Shown: piece after piece, positions 19,516-29,461 of the stretch
Position numbering within the stretch: position 1 is the first letter of the stretch
Layout of the letters: every line of letters starts with the position of its first letter
Assembly: GCF_014198245.1 (NCBI RefSeq)
Contig: NZ_JACIHE010000007.1
Location: forward strand, 186,001-250,000
DNA length: 64,000 bases
Direction: 5' to 3'
DNA from: Bradyrhizobium sp. cir1
GTDB lineage: Bacteria > Pseudomonadota > Alphaproteobacteria > Rhizobiales > Xanthobacteraceae
The notes under the pieces: model-generated
Told to the model about the DNA's origin: nothing
The model's database searches: none
The model's input: only the letters and a program-made list of their open reading frames with translations
Position numbers and translations under genes: made by a program

Positions 19516-20898
<1,383 letters not shown>

Positions 20899-20944
20899 GC
20901 AAACAGCTCTTCGATCCCATCACCCGGACCTTCACATGAAGCGT

Positions 20945-20973
20945 GCGATGGCCGGGACGAGCCCGGCCATCGC
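20945..20973. terminator. Bidirectional terminator between flbD and GYD gene
   Basis: Perfect 12-bp stem gcgatggccggg/cccggccatcgc with a 5-nt loop, placed between two convergent genes. The T-rich tract is weak on the plus side (gtgtctt), so efficiency is uncertain. Confidence 0.65.
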
Positions 20974-21005
20974 GTGTCTTATGGCGGCGCCACGCTCACG
21001 CCAGG

Positions 21006-21338
21006 CTACTTGCCAGGCGGAACATAGACGCTGGCAAGCTTCGCGGCCTTTTCCGCGATTCCCTTGAAATCAGCCATCTTCCAGGCGCGTACGGTTTCGA
21101 TCTTGGCGATGGCGCCGCTCGCCGCGGCCGCCATTCCGATGGCGACAGCATCGGCTCCGTCGGGCAACTCAGCAACGACGACCGCATCATGTGCGCCTGT
21201 CGTCATGAACGCTCCCTGGAGCTTCCCGCCGGCCTTCTCGATCATCGCTCCGATGACCGCGGTGCGATCGGCCGGCTTGTCGACCATTCCCTTGATGCCG
21301 GAAGTTGAGTAAGAGACGTACGAGATGAACAGCGGCAT
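21006..21338 (-). CDS. GYD domain-containing protein
   Basis: A 110-residue soluble protein of the GYD family: MPLFISYVSYSTSGIKGM at the start, an N-terminal strand-helix with IGAMIEKAGGKLQGAFMTTG, then HDAVVVAELPDGADAVAI. The family has a ferredoxin-like dimeric alpha-beta barrel fold and no established function. It converges on flbD and shares the terminator. Nothing nearby indicates its role. Confidence 0.85.
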   Translation of the reverse strand: MPLFISYVSYSTSGIKGMVDKPADRTAVIGAMIEKAGGKLQGAFMTTGAHDAVVVAELPDGADAVAIGMAAAASGAIAKIETVRAWKMADFKGIAEKAAKLASVYVPPGK

Positions 21339-21682
21339 GTTTTCTCTCCGTCGAAGTTAGAGCGGCAACACCTGTAGTTTTGAAAAGAGCTCTCCGAGCG
21401 AGAGCAAGGCACGGCCTGCCGACAGCACGCGAGCTGCCCTTGAAGATAGAGCTGCGGACCTCGGCACATCCAACTGGCAGCTTGTGGCGACTATAACCGA
21501 CTCCGCAATGCAGCGCGAACGGTAAGCGAGCCTACCCATTTGGAGCGCGACTATCGTGCCGCCGCGAGTGAAGCAGTTCACTAGCGATACGCATCAGGAT
21601 CTGTAGAATTTTAGAGTGAGGTGATGTCGGCCAAATGCCGCGTCCGCCTTCGCGAAAGTCCTTCAAATCGAAAGGGCAAGCC
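21339..21682. other. Intergenic region, no gene seen
   Basis: Divergent promoter region for the GYD and haloperoxidase-like genes. AT content is higher than in the neighbouring genes. No repeat, hairpin or promoter consensus stood out. Confidence 0.4.
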
Positions 21683-22933
21683 ATGAAATACCCTTTGTCG
21701 ATGATCTCCCACTTATCGCTGATTGCAACGCTGATCGCAGCAGCGGCGCCGCTTGCGCGCGCCGACGTGATCATGGACTGGAATGCAAAGGCCGACGCGA
21801 TCGCTGCCGAGAAGCAGATCCCGCCGGCGCCGTACAGCCGCGTCTTGTCCATGATGCACGTTGCGATGTTCGAGGCCGTCAATGCGATCGACCGCCGCTA
21901 CGCGCCATACAAGATCTCGTTGTCCGCGGACCGTTCGACCTCGCGGGAGGCCGCAGCGGCAGTTGCGGCGCACGATGTGCTGCTGTCGATCTATCCCGAC
22001 CTCAAGTCGGACCTGAGCTCGGCGCTGACAAGCTCTCTGGCGCCGATCGCTGACGGTGAGTCCAAGACCGCCGGCATCGCCCTCGGGAAAGAGGCGGCCG
22101 TGCAGATCATCCAGCTTCGTGCGAAGGATGGCAGCGCCGCCGTGGAAACGTACCGGCCCCTGACCACGCCCGGCGCCTATGTTCCAACCGTCGTCCCGCT
22201 TTTCTCGACCACAGGTGCGACGACGCCGTGGGTCATGACGTCGGGATCGCAGTTCCGCCCCGGACCACCGCCCGCGCTCGATTCAGAGGTCTGGACCAGG
22301 GACGTCAACGAAATCCGCGAAGTCGGCAGCCGAGCGAGCCCGGCCCGGACGCCTGAGCAAACGACGATCGGCCGCTTCTGGTTCTTTGTCGGCGCCCGCA
22401 CCTACAATCCCATCGTGAGGCAGGCTGCGATGGCCAAGGGAATGGATCTCGTCGACTGTGCCCGCCTGTTCGCCTTGACGTCGATCACCGGCAACGATGC
22501 CATCGTCGCCGTGTTCGACGCCAAGTATCACTACAATTTCTGGCGCCCGGTCACGGCCATACGCAACGCCGATCTGACCTCGAATGCCGCGACGCCCCGC
22601 GATGCCTCCTGGCTGCCGCTCGGGGACACGCCGATGCATCCGGAATATCCCTGCGCGCACTGCATCGTCTCGGCCGCGATTTCGACCGTGCTCCAGACTG
22701 TCGTTGGAGATTTTGGCGAATTCTCCCTGACCAGCCCGACGGCACCGGGGGTCACACGCAAATGGTCGCGACTGCAGGACTATAGCGACGAAGTCTCCAA
22801 TGCGCGGATCTGGGCCGGTTTTCACTACCGGTTCTCGACCGAAGTCGGCAAGGACATGGGCCGGAAGATCGGCGCGTTGGTCGTCGCGACGCAGCTTCGC
22901 GGTGTCGAGGCAATGGCGCAGCCAAGCCGCTAA
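21683..22933 (+). CDS. Secreted vanadium haloperoxidase-like / PAP2-fold protein
   Basis: A 416-residue exported protein. It has a Sec signal peptide (MKYPLSMISHLSLIATLIA ... LARA, cleavage before DVIMDW). The body is all-helical with the PAP2/vanadium-haloperoxidase anion-site pattern: KYHYNFWRP (Lys281, Arg288), then YPCAHC, and RIWAGFHYRFSTEVGKDMGR. The central motif, normally SGH, reads CAH here, keeping His326 but replacing Ser-Gly. This may mean altered or lost haloperoxidase chemistry, or phosphatase-like activity. The ATG at 21683 was chosen because it places the signal peptide correctly and has AAGGGC before it. Confidence 0.8.
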   Translation: MKYPLSMISHLSLIATLIAAAAPLARADVIMDWNAKADAIAAEKQIPPAPYSRVLSMMHVAMFEAVNAIDRRYAPYKISLSADRSTSREAAAAVAAHDVLLSIYPDLKSDLSSALTSSLAPIADGESKTAGIALGKEAAVQIIQLRAKDGSAAVETYRPLTTPGAYVPTVVPLFSTTGATTPWVMTSGSQFRPGPPPALDSEVWTRDVNEIREVGSRASPARTPEQTTIGRFWFFVGARTYNPIVRQAAMAKGMDLVDCARLFALTSITGNDAIVAVFDAKYHYNFWRPVTAIRNADLTSNAATPRDASWLPLGDTPMHPEYPCAHCIVSAAISTVLQTVVGDFGEFSLTSPTAPGVTRKWSRLQDYSDEVSNARIWAGFHYRFSTEVGKDMGRKIGALVVATQLRGVEAMAQPSR

Positions 22934-23040
22934 ACCGGCCGCTTTTTTTGAGCGCCTAACACATGGCCGCACCGCATCCGGCGACTAGGTCACGCCAGCG
23001 CAAGGCCCTATAACCCCGCGTGAGAACCACGAGGGTACAT

Positions 23041-24189
23041 ATGTCTGAAGCTCAAATCACGGACTGGCTGGCATCGCAGAAGCAGGCGATGATCGATCTC
23101 TTGCGCGATGTCGTGAACATCGATTCCGGATCCTATGACAAGGAAGGCGTCGATGCGGTCGGTGCGCGGTTCGAGCGGCATTTTGCCGAGCACGGCATTC
23201 CGTTCCGGCGCGAGGGCGACAGCACCTTCGGCGATGCGATCCATGCCGAGGTGGCAAAGCCCGGCAGCAACGAGAAGCCGGTGCTGCTGATGGGGCATCG
23301 TGACACCGTGTTCGGCAAGGGCGAGGCGGGGCGGCGTCCGTTCACCATCAAGGATGGCCGCGCCTATGGCCCCGGCGTCGCCGACATGAAGTCCGGCCTC
23401 GTCATGAACGTGTTCGTGGCGACCGCCTTCCACAAGTTCGGCGGCTCACCGCATCCGATCAAGGTGCTGATCACCTCGGACGAGGAGATCGGTTCGCCCT
23501 CCTCGCGTCCCGTCATCGAGCGCGAGGGGCGCGCTGCGCGCGCCGTGTTCAATTCCGAGCCGGGACGGCCCACGGGCAATGTCGTGACGGGGCGCAAGGG
23601 CGGCATCTTCATGCACATGGCCATCACCGGCAAGGCCGCGCATTCCGGCGCCAATTTCGCCGCCGGCGTCAGCGCGATCGGCGAGCTCGCGCACAAGATC
23701 GTGCAGATCCACGCGCTGACCGATCTCGACAAGGGCATCACGCTCAATGTCGGCCTCGTCTCGGGCGGACAGTCCGTCAACACGACGGCGCCTTACGCCG
23801 AAGGCCAGATCGATCTGCGCTATGTCGATCCTGCCGATCGCGCGCGGATCATGGGTGCGATCGAAAAGATCGTCGCGACCTCTTACGTGCCGGGCACCAG
23901 CGCGACACTGACGATCAAGGGCGAGTTCGTGCCGGTGGTGCAGAGCGCGGAATCGAAGGCACTGTTCGAAGGCTATCAGGCCGCCGCAAGACAGGTGGGC
24001 CTCACCACGCTGCAGGGCGAGTTCTCCGGCGGCTGCGCCGATTCCGGCTTCACCGCCGCCGTGGGTACGCCGACCATCTGCGGCCTCGGCCCGGTCGGCG
24101 GGCTCGCGCACACGCCGGAGGAATATCTCGAGATCGACAGCATCGTGCCGCGCGCACAGGCGCTGGCGCTGGCGATTTTAAAGGGGTGA
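23041..24189 (+). CDS. M20 family metallopeptidase (glutamate carboxypeptidase-like)
   Basis: Dinuclear zinc hydrolase of the ArgE/DapE/CPG2 group, 382 residues. Metal ligands and catalytic residues are all visible: LLMGHRDTV (His, then Asp), GPGVADMKSG (bridging Asp), TSDEEIGS (catalytic Glu-Glu), NSEPGRPTG (ligand Glu) and the C-terminal GLAHTPEEY (ligand His). A dimerisation/lid domain sits between (GKAAHSGANFAAGVSAI). The pattern with DEEIGS and SEP is closest to carboxypeptidase G2, which removes C-terminal glutamate from peptides or folates; substrate here is inferred. No signal peptide is seen. The start was taken at ATG 23041. Confidence 0.9.
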   Translation: MSEAQITDWLASQKQAMIDLLRDVVNIDSGSYDKEGVDAVGARFERHFAEHGIPFRREGDSTFGDAIHAEVAKPGSNEKPVLLMGHRDTVFGKGEAGRRPFTIKDGRAYGPGVADMKSGLVMNVFVATAFHKFGGSPHPIKVLITSDEEIGSPSSRPVIEREGRAARAVFNSEPGRPTGNVVTGRKGGIFMHMAITGKAAHSGANFAAGVSAIGELAHKIVQIHALTDLDKGITLNVGLVSGGQSVNTTAPYAEGQIDLRYVDPADRARIMGAIEKIVATSYVPGTSATLTIKGEFVPVVQSAESKALFEGYQAAARQVGLTTLQGEFSGGCADSGFTAAVGTPTICGLGPVGGLAHTPEEYLEIDSIVPRAQALALAILKG

Positions 24190-24212
24190 GGGAGGTGCCG
24201 TAACGACGGTGC

Positions 24213-24304
24213 CGTAGGGTGGGCAAAGGCGCCCTTGCGCCGTGCCCACCATCTCTCTCGATCACGAAAAATGCGTGGGCACGCTTCGCTTTGCCCACCC
24301 TACG
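24213..24304. repeat. Intergenic inverted repeat (gtagggtgggcaaag family)
   Basis: Ends in perfect 16-bp inverted arms (cgtagggtgggcaaag / ctttgcccaccctacg) and contains internal copies of cgtgcccacc/gcgtgggcacg. Related copies lie at 45527-45655 and 61515-61551. Confidence 0.85.
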
Positions 24305-24318
24305 AGACCTGCCAAGGT

Positions 24319-24474
24319 CTACGAATAACTCGGCGCGTCGGGCTTGCGGAAGATGTGGATGGGATCGCCCGGCACGATCGGCTGTCCCGAGAACATCGCG
24401 TAGGCGTAGAGCGCGAGATAGGCGATCGCGAGCGCGCCGATGGCGTAGAAGGCTAGGGTCGCGACGCGCTTCAT
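24319..24474 (-). CDS. Small single-span membrane protein
   Basis: A 51-residue protein starting MKRVATLAFYAIGALAIA, with one membrane helix at about 5-28 (FYAIGALAIAYLALYAYAMF), then a short soluble tail with Pro, His and Lys (SGQPIVPGDPIHIFRKPD). Too short for standard gene callers at 60 residues, but codon use and the conserved-looking tail support it. Function is unknown. Confidence 0.6.
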   Translation of the reverse strand: MKRVATLAFYAIGALAIAYLALYAYAMFSGQPIVPGDPIHIFRKPDAPSYS

Positions 24475-24567
24475 CGATCCGCTCCATGGCCATCCCGGAG
24501 GGAAGGCTCAAGCAGCGCTTCTAGAGCGATGAGGCGGAAAAGGCCAGCCGGCGCCTGCCGGCGGCGA

Positions 24568-25149
24568 TCAAATGCCGCGCCCGCCGCGCGCGGGAACGCT
24601 GACATCGGCAAGCCTTGCGGCGTCCTCGTCCTGGTCGACCGCCACATACTGGCCGTGCCAATAGGCGAGCGCCGCATTGCGCGTCGAGTTCCTGACGTCC
24701 CGGACACGGCCGATGACGATGCCGTGCGAGTGCCGCTCGACGATCTCCTCGACCTCACAGTCGAACACCGACAACGCACCGACCAGCAGCGGGATTCCCG
24801 AGACTGATGTCACCCACTTGGCGCCCGCGAAGCGGTCGGCGCCCTTCAGCCCGCCCTTGCCGGCAAAGCGCTCGGCAATGTCGAGCTGGTCGGCATTGAG
24901 GATGTTTACCCCGAAGGCGCCATGGCGCTTGATCAGCGGAAAGGACGAGGCATCGCGGTTGATGCTGACCAGCAGGGTCGGCGGCTCGACCGACAGCGAG
25001 GTCACCGAGGTCACCGTCATGCCGGTGATGTCCTTGCCCCGCCCGGCGGTGATGACGCTGACGCCGCCGGTGAGGTGGCGCATGGCGCCGCGGAAATCGG
25101 CGGGCGAAACGGGGATTTCAGTCATGAGATCGCGGGGCACTACATTCAT
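24568..25149 (-). CDS. Flavin reductase (FMN-binding), Ssu-associated
   Basis: NAD(P)H:FMN reductase of the flavin-reductase-like (split-barrel) family, 193 residues. Landmarks: FRGAMRHLTGGVSVITAG, GMTVTSVTSLSVEPPTLLVSI, NRDASSFPLIKRHGAFGVNIL, FDCEVEEIVERHSHGIVIGRV. It lies 32 nt after ssuB at the end of the alkanesulfonate operon, so it is likely the partner supplying FMNH2 to SsuD in place of the NADPH-dependent SsuE found in enterics. The start MNVVPRDL is used; a Met 8 residues later (MTEIPV) is an alternative. Confidence 0.85.
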   Translation of the reverse strand: MNVVPRDLMTEIPVSPADFRGAMRHLTGGVSVITAGRGKDITGMTVTSVTSLSVEPPTLLVSINRDASSFPLIKRHGAFGVNILNADQLDIAERFAGKGGLKGADRFAGAKWVTSVSGIPLLVGALSVFDCEVEEIVERHSHGIVIGRVRDVRNSTRNAALAYWHGQYVAVDQDEDAARLADVSVPARGGRGI

Positions 25150-25181
25150 GGCATGGTCCCCGAGCGGGGTTCCCTCTCTAT

Positions 25182-26018
25182 TTAGGTACGATCGTCCGCC
25201 GACAACAGGTGGCTCAGGATCGAGCCTTCGAGGCCCGCAAGCTCGGCTGAGCCGCGCTGGCGCGGCCGGGCCACGTTAACCACGACGTCGTGGGCAATGC
25301 GGCCCTCCTCGATGACCAGCACCCGGTCGGCCAGGGCGACGGCTTCGGCGACGTCGTGGGTGACCAGGATCGCGGTAAAGCCCTGGTCGCGCCAGACGCG
25401 CTCCAGAAGGCGCTGCATCGAGATGCGGGTCAGCGCGTCCAGCGCGCCGAGCGGCTCGTCGAAGGCGAGCACGCGCGGACGGGACACCAGCGCGCGGCCG
25501 AGCGCGACGCGCTGCTTCTGGCCGCCCGACAGCACCGACGGCCACTGGTCGCGCTTGTCGGCGAGGCCAACCTCGGTCAGCGCCTTCTCGGCGCGGGCAT
25601 GCGCATCCTTCGAGGCGCGATCGCGGCCGAGACCGACCTCGACATTGGCGAGCACGCGGGCCCAGGGTAGCAGTCGCGGCTCCTGGAACATCACGCGGAT
25701 GTCTTCGGGCTGGATATCCTGGCCGAAGCTGACGCTGCCGGCATCGATCTTGTCCAGGCCGGCGATCAGACGCAGCAGCGTGCTCTTGCCGCAGCCGCTT
25801 TTTCCCACGATCGCGACGAACTGACCCGCGGGGATGTGCAGATCGATGCCACGCAGCACCTCGTTGTCGCCGAAGGACTTTCGCAGGCCACGGATGCTGA
25901 GCGGCAGGCCGCTGGTATGAATCGGCCGCTCCTCGCGGACCACGCGGGCGTGGGGCGCGAAATTGGCGGGGCTGGCGAGCTCGGTCTCGGGAAGGGAGGT
26001 ACGAAGCGCTGTCTGCAT
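25182..26018 (-). CDS. ssuB: Aliphatic sulfonate ABC transporter ATP-binding protein
   Basis: ATPase of the sulfonate importer, 278 residues. Walker [12 protein letters not shown]-loop [11 protein letters not shown], signature [15 protein letters not shown], Walker [14 protein letters not shown] and the H-loop VTHDVAEA are all intact. The N-terminal 40 residues form a variable extension often seen in SsuB. The frame is open far upstream but that part is antisense to ssuC; the ATG at 26018, 20 nt after the ssuC stop, is the sensible start. Subfamily assignment rests on the operon with ssuD. Confidence 0.93.
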   Translation of the reverse strand: MQTALRTSLPETELASPANFAPHARVVREERPIHTSGLPLSIRGLRKSFGDNEVLRGIDLHIPAGQFVAIVGKSGCGKSTLLRLIAGLDKIDAGSVSFGQDIQPEDIRVMFQEPRLLPWARVLANVEVGLGRDRASKDAHARAEKALTEVGLADKRDQWPSVLSGGQKQRVALGRALVSRPRVLAFDEPLGALDALTRISMQRLLERVWRDQGFTAILVTHDVAEAVALADRVLVIEEGRIAHDVVVNVARPRQRGSAELAGLEGSILSHLLSADDRT

Positions 26019-26038
26019 GTGATTCCCAGTATTTCTGC

Positions 26039-26845
26039 TCAACGTTTCTGGAAGGCGGGGTGCCAGAAGAGCGTCGCCCGCTCCAGCACGCGGGAGGCGC
26101 TGTCGGCGAGCTTGCCGAGCAGGGCGTAGATCAGGATCGAGAGCACCACGACGTCGATCAGCATGAACTCGCGCGCCTGCATTGCCATGTAGCCGAGGCC
26201 CGATGACGCTGCGATGGTCTCGGCCACGATCAGCGTCAGCCACATGATGCCGAGCGCGAAGCGGATGCCGACGAAGATCGAGGGCAGCGCGCCGGGGAAG
26301 ATGACGCGGCGGAACAACTCGCCGTCGGTCATGCCGTAGATGCGGCCCATCTCGATCAGCTGCGGATCGACCGTGCGGATGCCGTGCAGCGTGTTGAGGT
26401 AGATCGGGAAGAACACGCCCAGCGCCACCAGGAACAGCTTGGCGCTCTCGTCGATGCCGAACCACAGGATGACCAGCGGGATCAGCGCCAGATGCGGCAC
26501 GTTGCGCACCATCTGCAGCGTGGTGTCGGTGAGCTTGGCCGAGATCTGCGACAGGCCGTTGGCGAGCCCGAAGGCGAAGCCGATGCTGCCGCCGATCAGA
26601 AAGCCGATCGAGGCGCGCCAGAACGAGACCCAGATGTTGCGGACGAGTTCGCCGGAGAGCAGCAGCTTCCAGCCCGCCAGCGCGACGTCGCTCGGTGCCG
26701 GCAGCACGCGCGTCGGCACGAAGCCGGTGACGGAGGCGATTTGCCAGATCGCGATGATGGCAAGCGGCACGATCCACTGGACCAGGCCGTCGACCCGCGG
26801 CAGGCGGACGCTGCGAGGAAGAGAGATGCTGTCGATGAGGCTCAT
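26039..26845 (-). CDS. ssuC: Aliphatic sulfonate ABC transporter permease
   Basis: Inner-membrane channel subunit, 268 residues with about six membrane helices. It has the BPD_transp_1 EAA-type loop ([15 protein letters not shown]) and typical SsuC stretches ([51 protein letters not shown]). Overlaps ssuD by 4 nt and precedes ssuB, so the three are translationally coupled. Confidence 0.93.
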   Translation of the reverse strand: MSLIDSISLPRSVRLPRVDGLVQWIVPLAIIAIWQIASVTGFVPTRVLPAPSDVALAGWKLLLSGELVRNIWVSFWRASIGFLIGGSIGFAFGLANGLSQISAKLTDTTLQMVRNVPHLALIPLVILWFGIDESAKLFLVALGVFFPIYLNTLHGIRTVDPQLIEMGRIYGMTDGELFRRVIFPGALPSIFVGIRFALGIMWLTLIVAETIAASSGLGYMAMQAREFMLIDVVVLSILIYALLGKLADSASRVLERATLFWHPAFQKR

Positions 26846-28005
26846 GATTGCGACACCCGATGCTGCGGACGGAAATCGCTGCCGACGGTCTCGCCGAAAG
26901 GACCGCCGTTGAAATGAAGCTTCGTCACGTTGCTGGGCTGCTCCAGCGAAAGCAGCGGGAACACCAGCTCGGCGAAGCGATAGGCTTCCTCCAGATGCGG
27001 GTAGCCCGACATGATGAACGTATCGATGCCGAGATCCTGATACTCCTTGATCCGCGCCGCGACGGTCTGGGCGTCACCGACCAGCGCCGTGCCGGCGCCG
27101 CCGCGGACGAGGCCGACACCGGCCCACAGGTTCGGGGCGATCTCGAGCTTGTCGCGCTTGCCGCCATGAAGCTGCGCCATGCGCTGCTGGCCGACGGAGT
27201 CCATGCGGGCAAAGTTCTTCTGCGCCAGCGCGATGGTGTCGTCGCTGACATGCTTGATCAATTCGTTGGCCGCGCGCCAGGCCTCGTCATTGGTCTCGCG
27301 GACGATCACGTGAAGGCGGATACCGAAGGAGAGTTTTCGGCCGCGCGCGGCGGCAACCTCCCTCACCTTGGCGATCTTCTCGGCAACCAGGGCCGGCGGT
27401 TCGCCCCAGGTCAGATATTTGTCGACGGTGTCGACGGCGACGTCGATGCCGGCATCCGACGAGCCGCCGAAATACAGCGGCGGACGCGGCGACTGCACGG
27501 GAGGAAACAGAAGCTTGCCGTCCTCGATGCGGATGTGCTTGCCCTCGACATTCACGGTCTTGCCGGCGAGCAGGTCGCTATAGACGTTGAGGAACTCGCG
27601 GGTGACCTCGTAGCGCTCGTCGTGAGCGAGGAAGACGCCATCGCCCTTGTTCTCGACGGGATCGCCGCCGGTGACGACGTTGACGAGAAGCCGGCCATTG
27701 GTGACACGGTCGAGCGTCGCGGTCATGCGCGCGGCGACGCTCGGCGATTGCAGGCCGGGGCGAACGGCGACGAGATAGCGCAGCCGCTCGGTGAACGGCG
27801 CGACGCTGGAAGCAACGATCCAGGAATCCTCGCAAGACCGTCCCGTCGGCAGCAGCACGCCGAAATAGCCGAGCTGGTCGGCGGCCTGCGCGATCTGGCG
27901 CAGATAGTTGAAATTGACCTCGCGGCCGCCGATGCCGGTACCGAGATAGCGGCCGTCGCCATGGGTCGGCAGGAACCAGAGGATGTTGGCGCTCGATTGG
28001 CTCAT
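26842..28005 (-). CDS. ssuD: FMNH2-dependent alkanesulfonate monooxygenase
   Basis: Cleaves C1-C10 alkanesulfonates to aldehyde and sulfite using FMNH2 and O2, supplying sulfur when sulfate is scarce. The 387-residue product has the luciferase-like TIM barrel with SsuD hallmarks: [64 protein letters not shown]-type segment ([18 protein letters not shown]) and [18 protein letters not shown] near the end. Length matches E. coli SsuD (381). Confidence 0.96.
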   Translation of the reverse strand: MSQSSANILWFLPTHGDGRYLGTGIGGREVNFNYLRQIAQAADQLGYFGVLLPTGRSCEDSWIVASSVAPFTERLRYLVAVRPGLQSPSVAARMTATLDRVTNGRLLVNVVTGGDPVENKGDGVFLAHDERYEVTREFLNVYSDLLAGKTVNVEGKHIRIEDGKLLFPPVQSPRPPLYFGGSSDAGIDVAVDTVDKYLTWGEPPALVAEKIAKVREVAAARGRKLSFGIRLHVIVRETNDEAWRAANELIKHVSDDTIALAQKNFARMDSVGQQRMAQLHGGKRDKLEIAPNLWAGVGLVRGGAGTALVGDAQTVAARIKEYQDLGIDTFIMSGYPHLEEAYRFAELVFPLLSLEQPSNVTKLHFNGGPFGETVGSDFRPQHRVSQS

Positions 28006-28015
28006 GGATGTGCCC

Positions 28016-28102
28016 CTAGCCGTAGGTCGTGCCGACGGCGGCGGCGACGATGCCGATCGACAGCACGATGGCTGCGATCACGCGTTGAACGATGCGCTTC
28101 AT
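28016..28102 (-). CDS. Micro-ORF between ssuA and ssuD
   Basis: A 28-residue hydrophobic peptide starting [18 protein letters not shown], with a basic N-terminus and one membrane-spanning stretch, ending GTTYG. It lies 10 nt upstream of ssuD and 38 nt after ssuA on the same strand. It could be a real small membrane protein of the operon or a translational leader. Too short for reliable prediction. Confidence 0.45.
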   Translation of the reverse strand: MKRIVQRVIAAIVLSIGIVAAAVGTTYG

Positions 28103-28140
28103 GTTCACACCTTTTGAAATGGGAAGATCGGTCGGCACGG

Positions 28141-29091
28141 TCAGGCTGCCGGGTTGCGCCAGACGATGTCGCGGATGACGATCGGCTTGGGGATCAGGCC
28201 GAGCTTGTAGAAGCGGTCGGCGACGGCCTGCTGGGTCACGACGATATCGTCGGTGACAGGACCGACGACGAAGTTCGCGCGATTGGCGGCGACGGTCTGG
28301 ATGTCCAGCGGGACGCCGGTGATCGCCGCAAGCGATTTGGCCACTTCGTCGCGGTGCTGTTCGGCCCATTTGCCGGCCGCCGTCGTTACATCGACGATCT
28401 GCTGCAGGATGGCGCCATGGTTCTTCGCGAAATCGCGATTGGCGAGGTAGAAGGAGTTGGTCTTGGTGACCTCGCGCGCGTTGATCAGGATGCGGCCGTT
28501 CTGCTTGGTCTCGCCGATGGCGAAATACGGATCCCAGATCGCCCAGGCCTCGATGCTGCCATTGGCAAAGGCGGGGCCGGCGTCCGGCGGCGTCAGATAG
28601 ACCGGCGTGATGTCGGCATAGGTGAGGCCGGCCTTCTCCAGCGTCTGCACCACGACGTTGTGCGCGCTGGAGCCCTTGGTGAAGCCGATGCGCTTGCCCT
28701 TCAAGTCGGCGATGGAGCGGATCGGCGAGTCCTTCGGCACCAGGATGCCCTGGCCGTTGGTGATGGGCTGGCCGGCGGCATAGACGATCGCCGCGCCCGC
28801 GGCCTGGGCGAACACCGGCGGGGAATCGCCGACCGCGCCAAAATCGACGCTGCCGACGTTCATCGCCTCCATCATCGGAGGCCCCGACGAGAACTCGATC
28901 CATTTCACCTCGATGCCTTGCGGCGTGAAATGTTTTTCCAGGGAAGCCTGCTGGCGCGTGATGACCAGCACGCCGGTCTTCTGGTAGCCGATACGAATTT
29001 CCTTCACGGCGCCCTGCGCGTTGGCGCGTGAGGCGAAGGCAGCGGCGGCCGCTGTTCCCATCGACAGTTTCAGAAAGTCTCGACGCAGCAT
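28141..29091 (-). CDS. ssuA: Sulfonate ABC transporter substrate-binding protein
   Basis: Periplasmic binding protein for aliphatic sulfonates, 316 residues. The N-terminus MLRRDFLKLSMGTAAAAAF is a twin-arginine signal, which was used to place the start at 29091. The mature part has the SsuA/NMT1-like fold: IRIGYQKTGVLVITRQQ, VKWIEFSSGPPMMEAM, VDFGAVGDSPPVFAQAAGA, and KDSPIRSIADLKGKRIGFTK. It heads the operon ssuA-micro-ORF-ssuD-ssuC-ssuB-flavin reductase. Confidence 0.92.
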   Translation of the reverse strand: MLRRDFLKLSMGTAAAAAFASRANAQGAVKEIRIGYQKTGVLVITRQQASLEKHFTPQGIEVKWIEFSSGPPMMEAMNVGSVDFGAVGDSPPVFAQAAGAAIVYAAGQPITNGQGILVPKDSPIRSIADLKGKRIGFTKGSSAHNVVVQTLEKAGLTYADITPVYLTPPDAGPAFANGSIEAWAIWDPYFAIGETKQNGRILINAREVTKTNSFYLANRDFAKNHGAILQQIVDVTTAAGKWAEQHRDEVAKSLAAITGVPLDIQTVAANRANFVVGPVTDDIVVTQQAVADRFYKLGLIPKPIVIRDIVWRNPAA

Positions 29092-29461
29092 TCCAAACTC
29101 CCGGCCACCCGCGGCCGTCATCATCCAGGTTTCGGGAATGATGGTGCGGGTTAGGAAAGCTGTCGAGACGCGCGGGAAAATAGCGATGCGCGCACTGCGC
29201 GTGTGGCGCAGCGCATGATTAATCTTTCAAGCGGCGGAGCGAATGAAGATGGAATTTTTCTGCACGCGAATGTGAGAGCTGCACGGATTCGGCCCAACGC
29301 TCCTGGGGCCGGAACATAAAATGCGAAAACAACCCCATGCACAGTAGCCGGGGCTTGCGAAAACAATGACTTGCGCATTATCCGAAATTTGTTTGACTCG
29401 TCGGGCAAAACAGGAGCAAAATGGCACCATGGCGGCGCTCGGGACGGAGGGTCCCGCCGGG
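29092..29461. other. Intergenic region upstream of ssuA
   Basis: Promoter region of the ssu operon (reading left) and 3' end of the P450 gene. Noticeably AT-richer than its flanks. No recognisable operator or hairpin. Confidence 0.4.

Noticed and set aside
26848-29031. 727-codon open frame on the plus strand
   Set aside because: Antisense to ssuD and ssuA; no family-like sequence.
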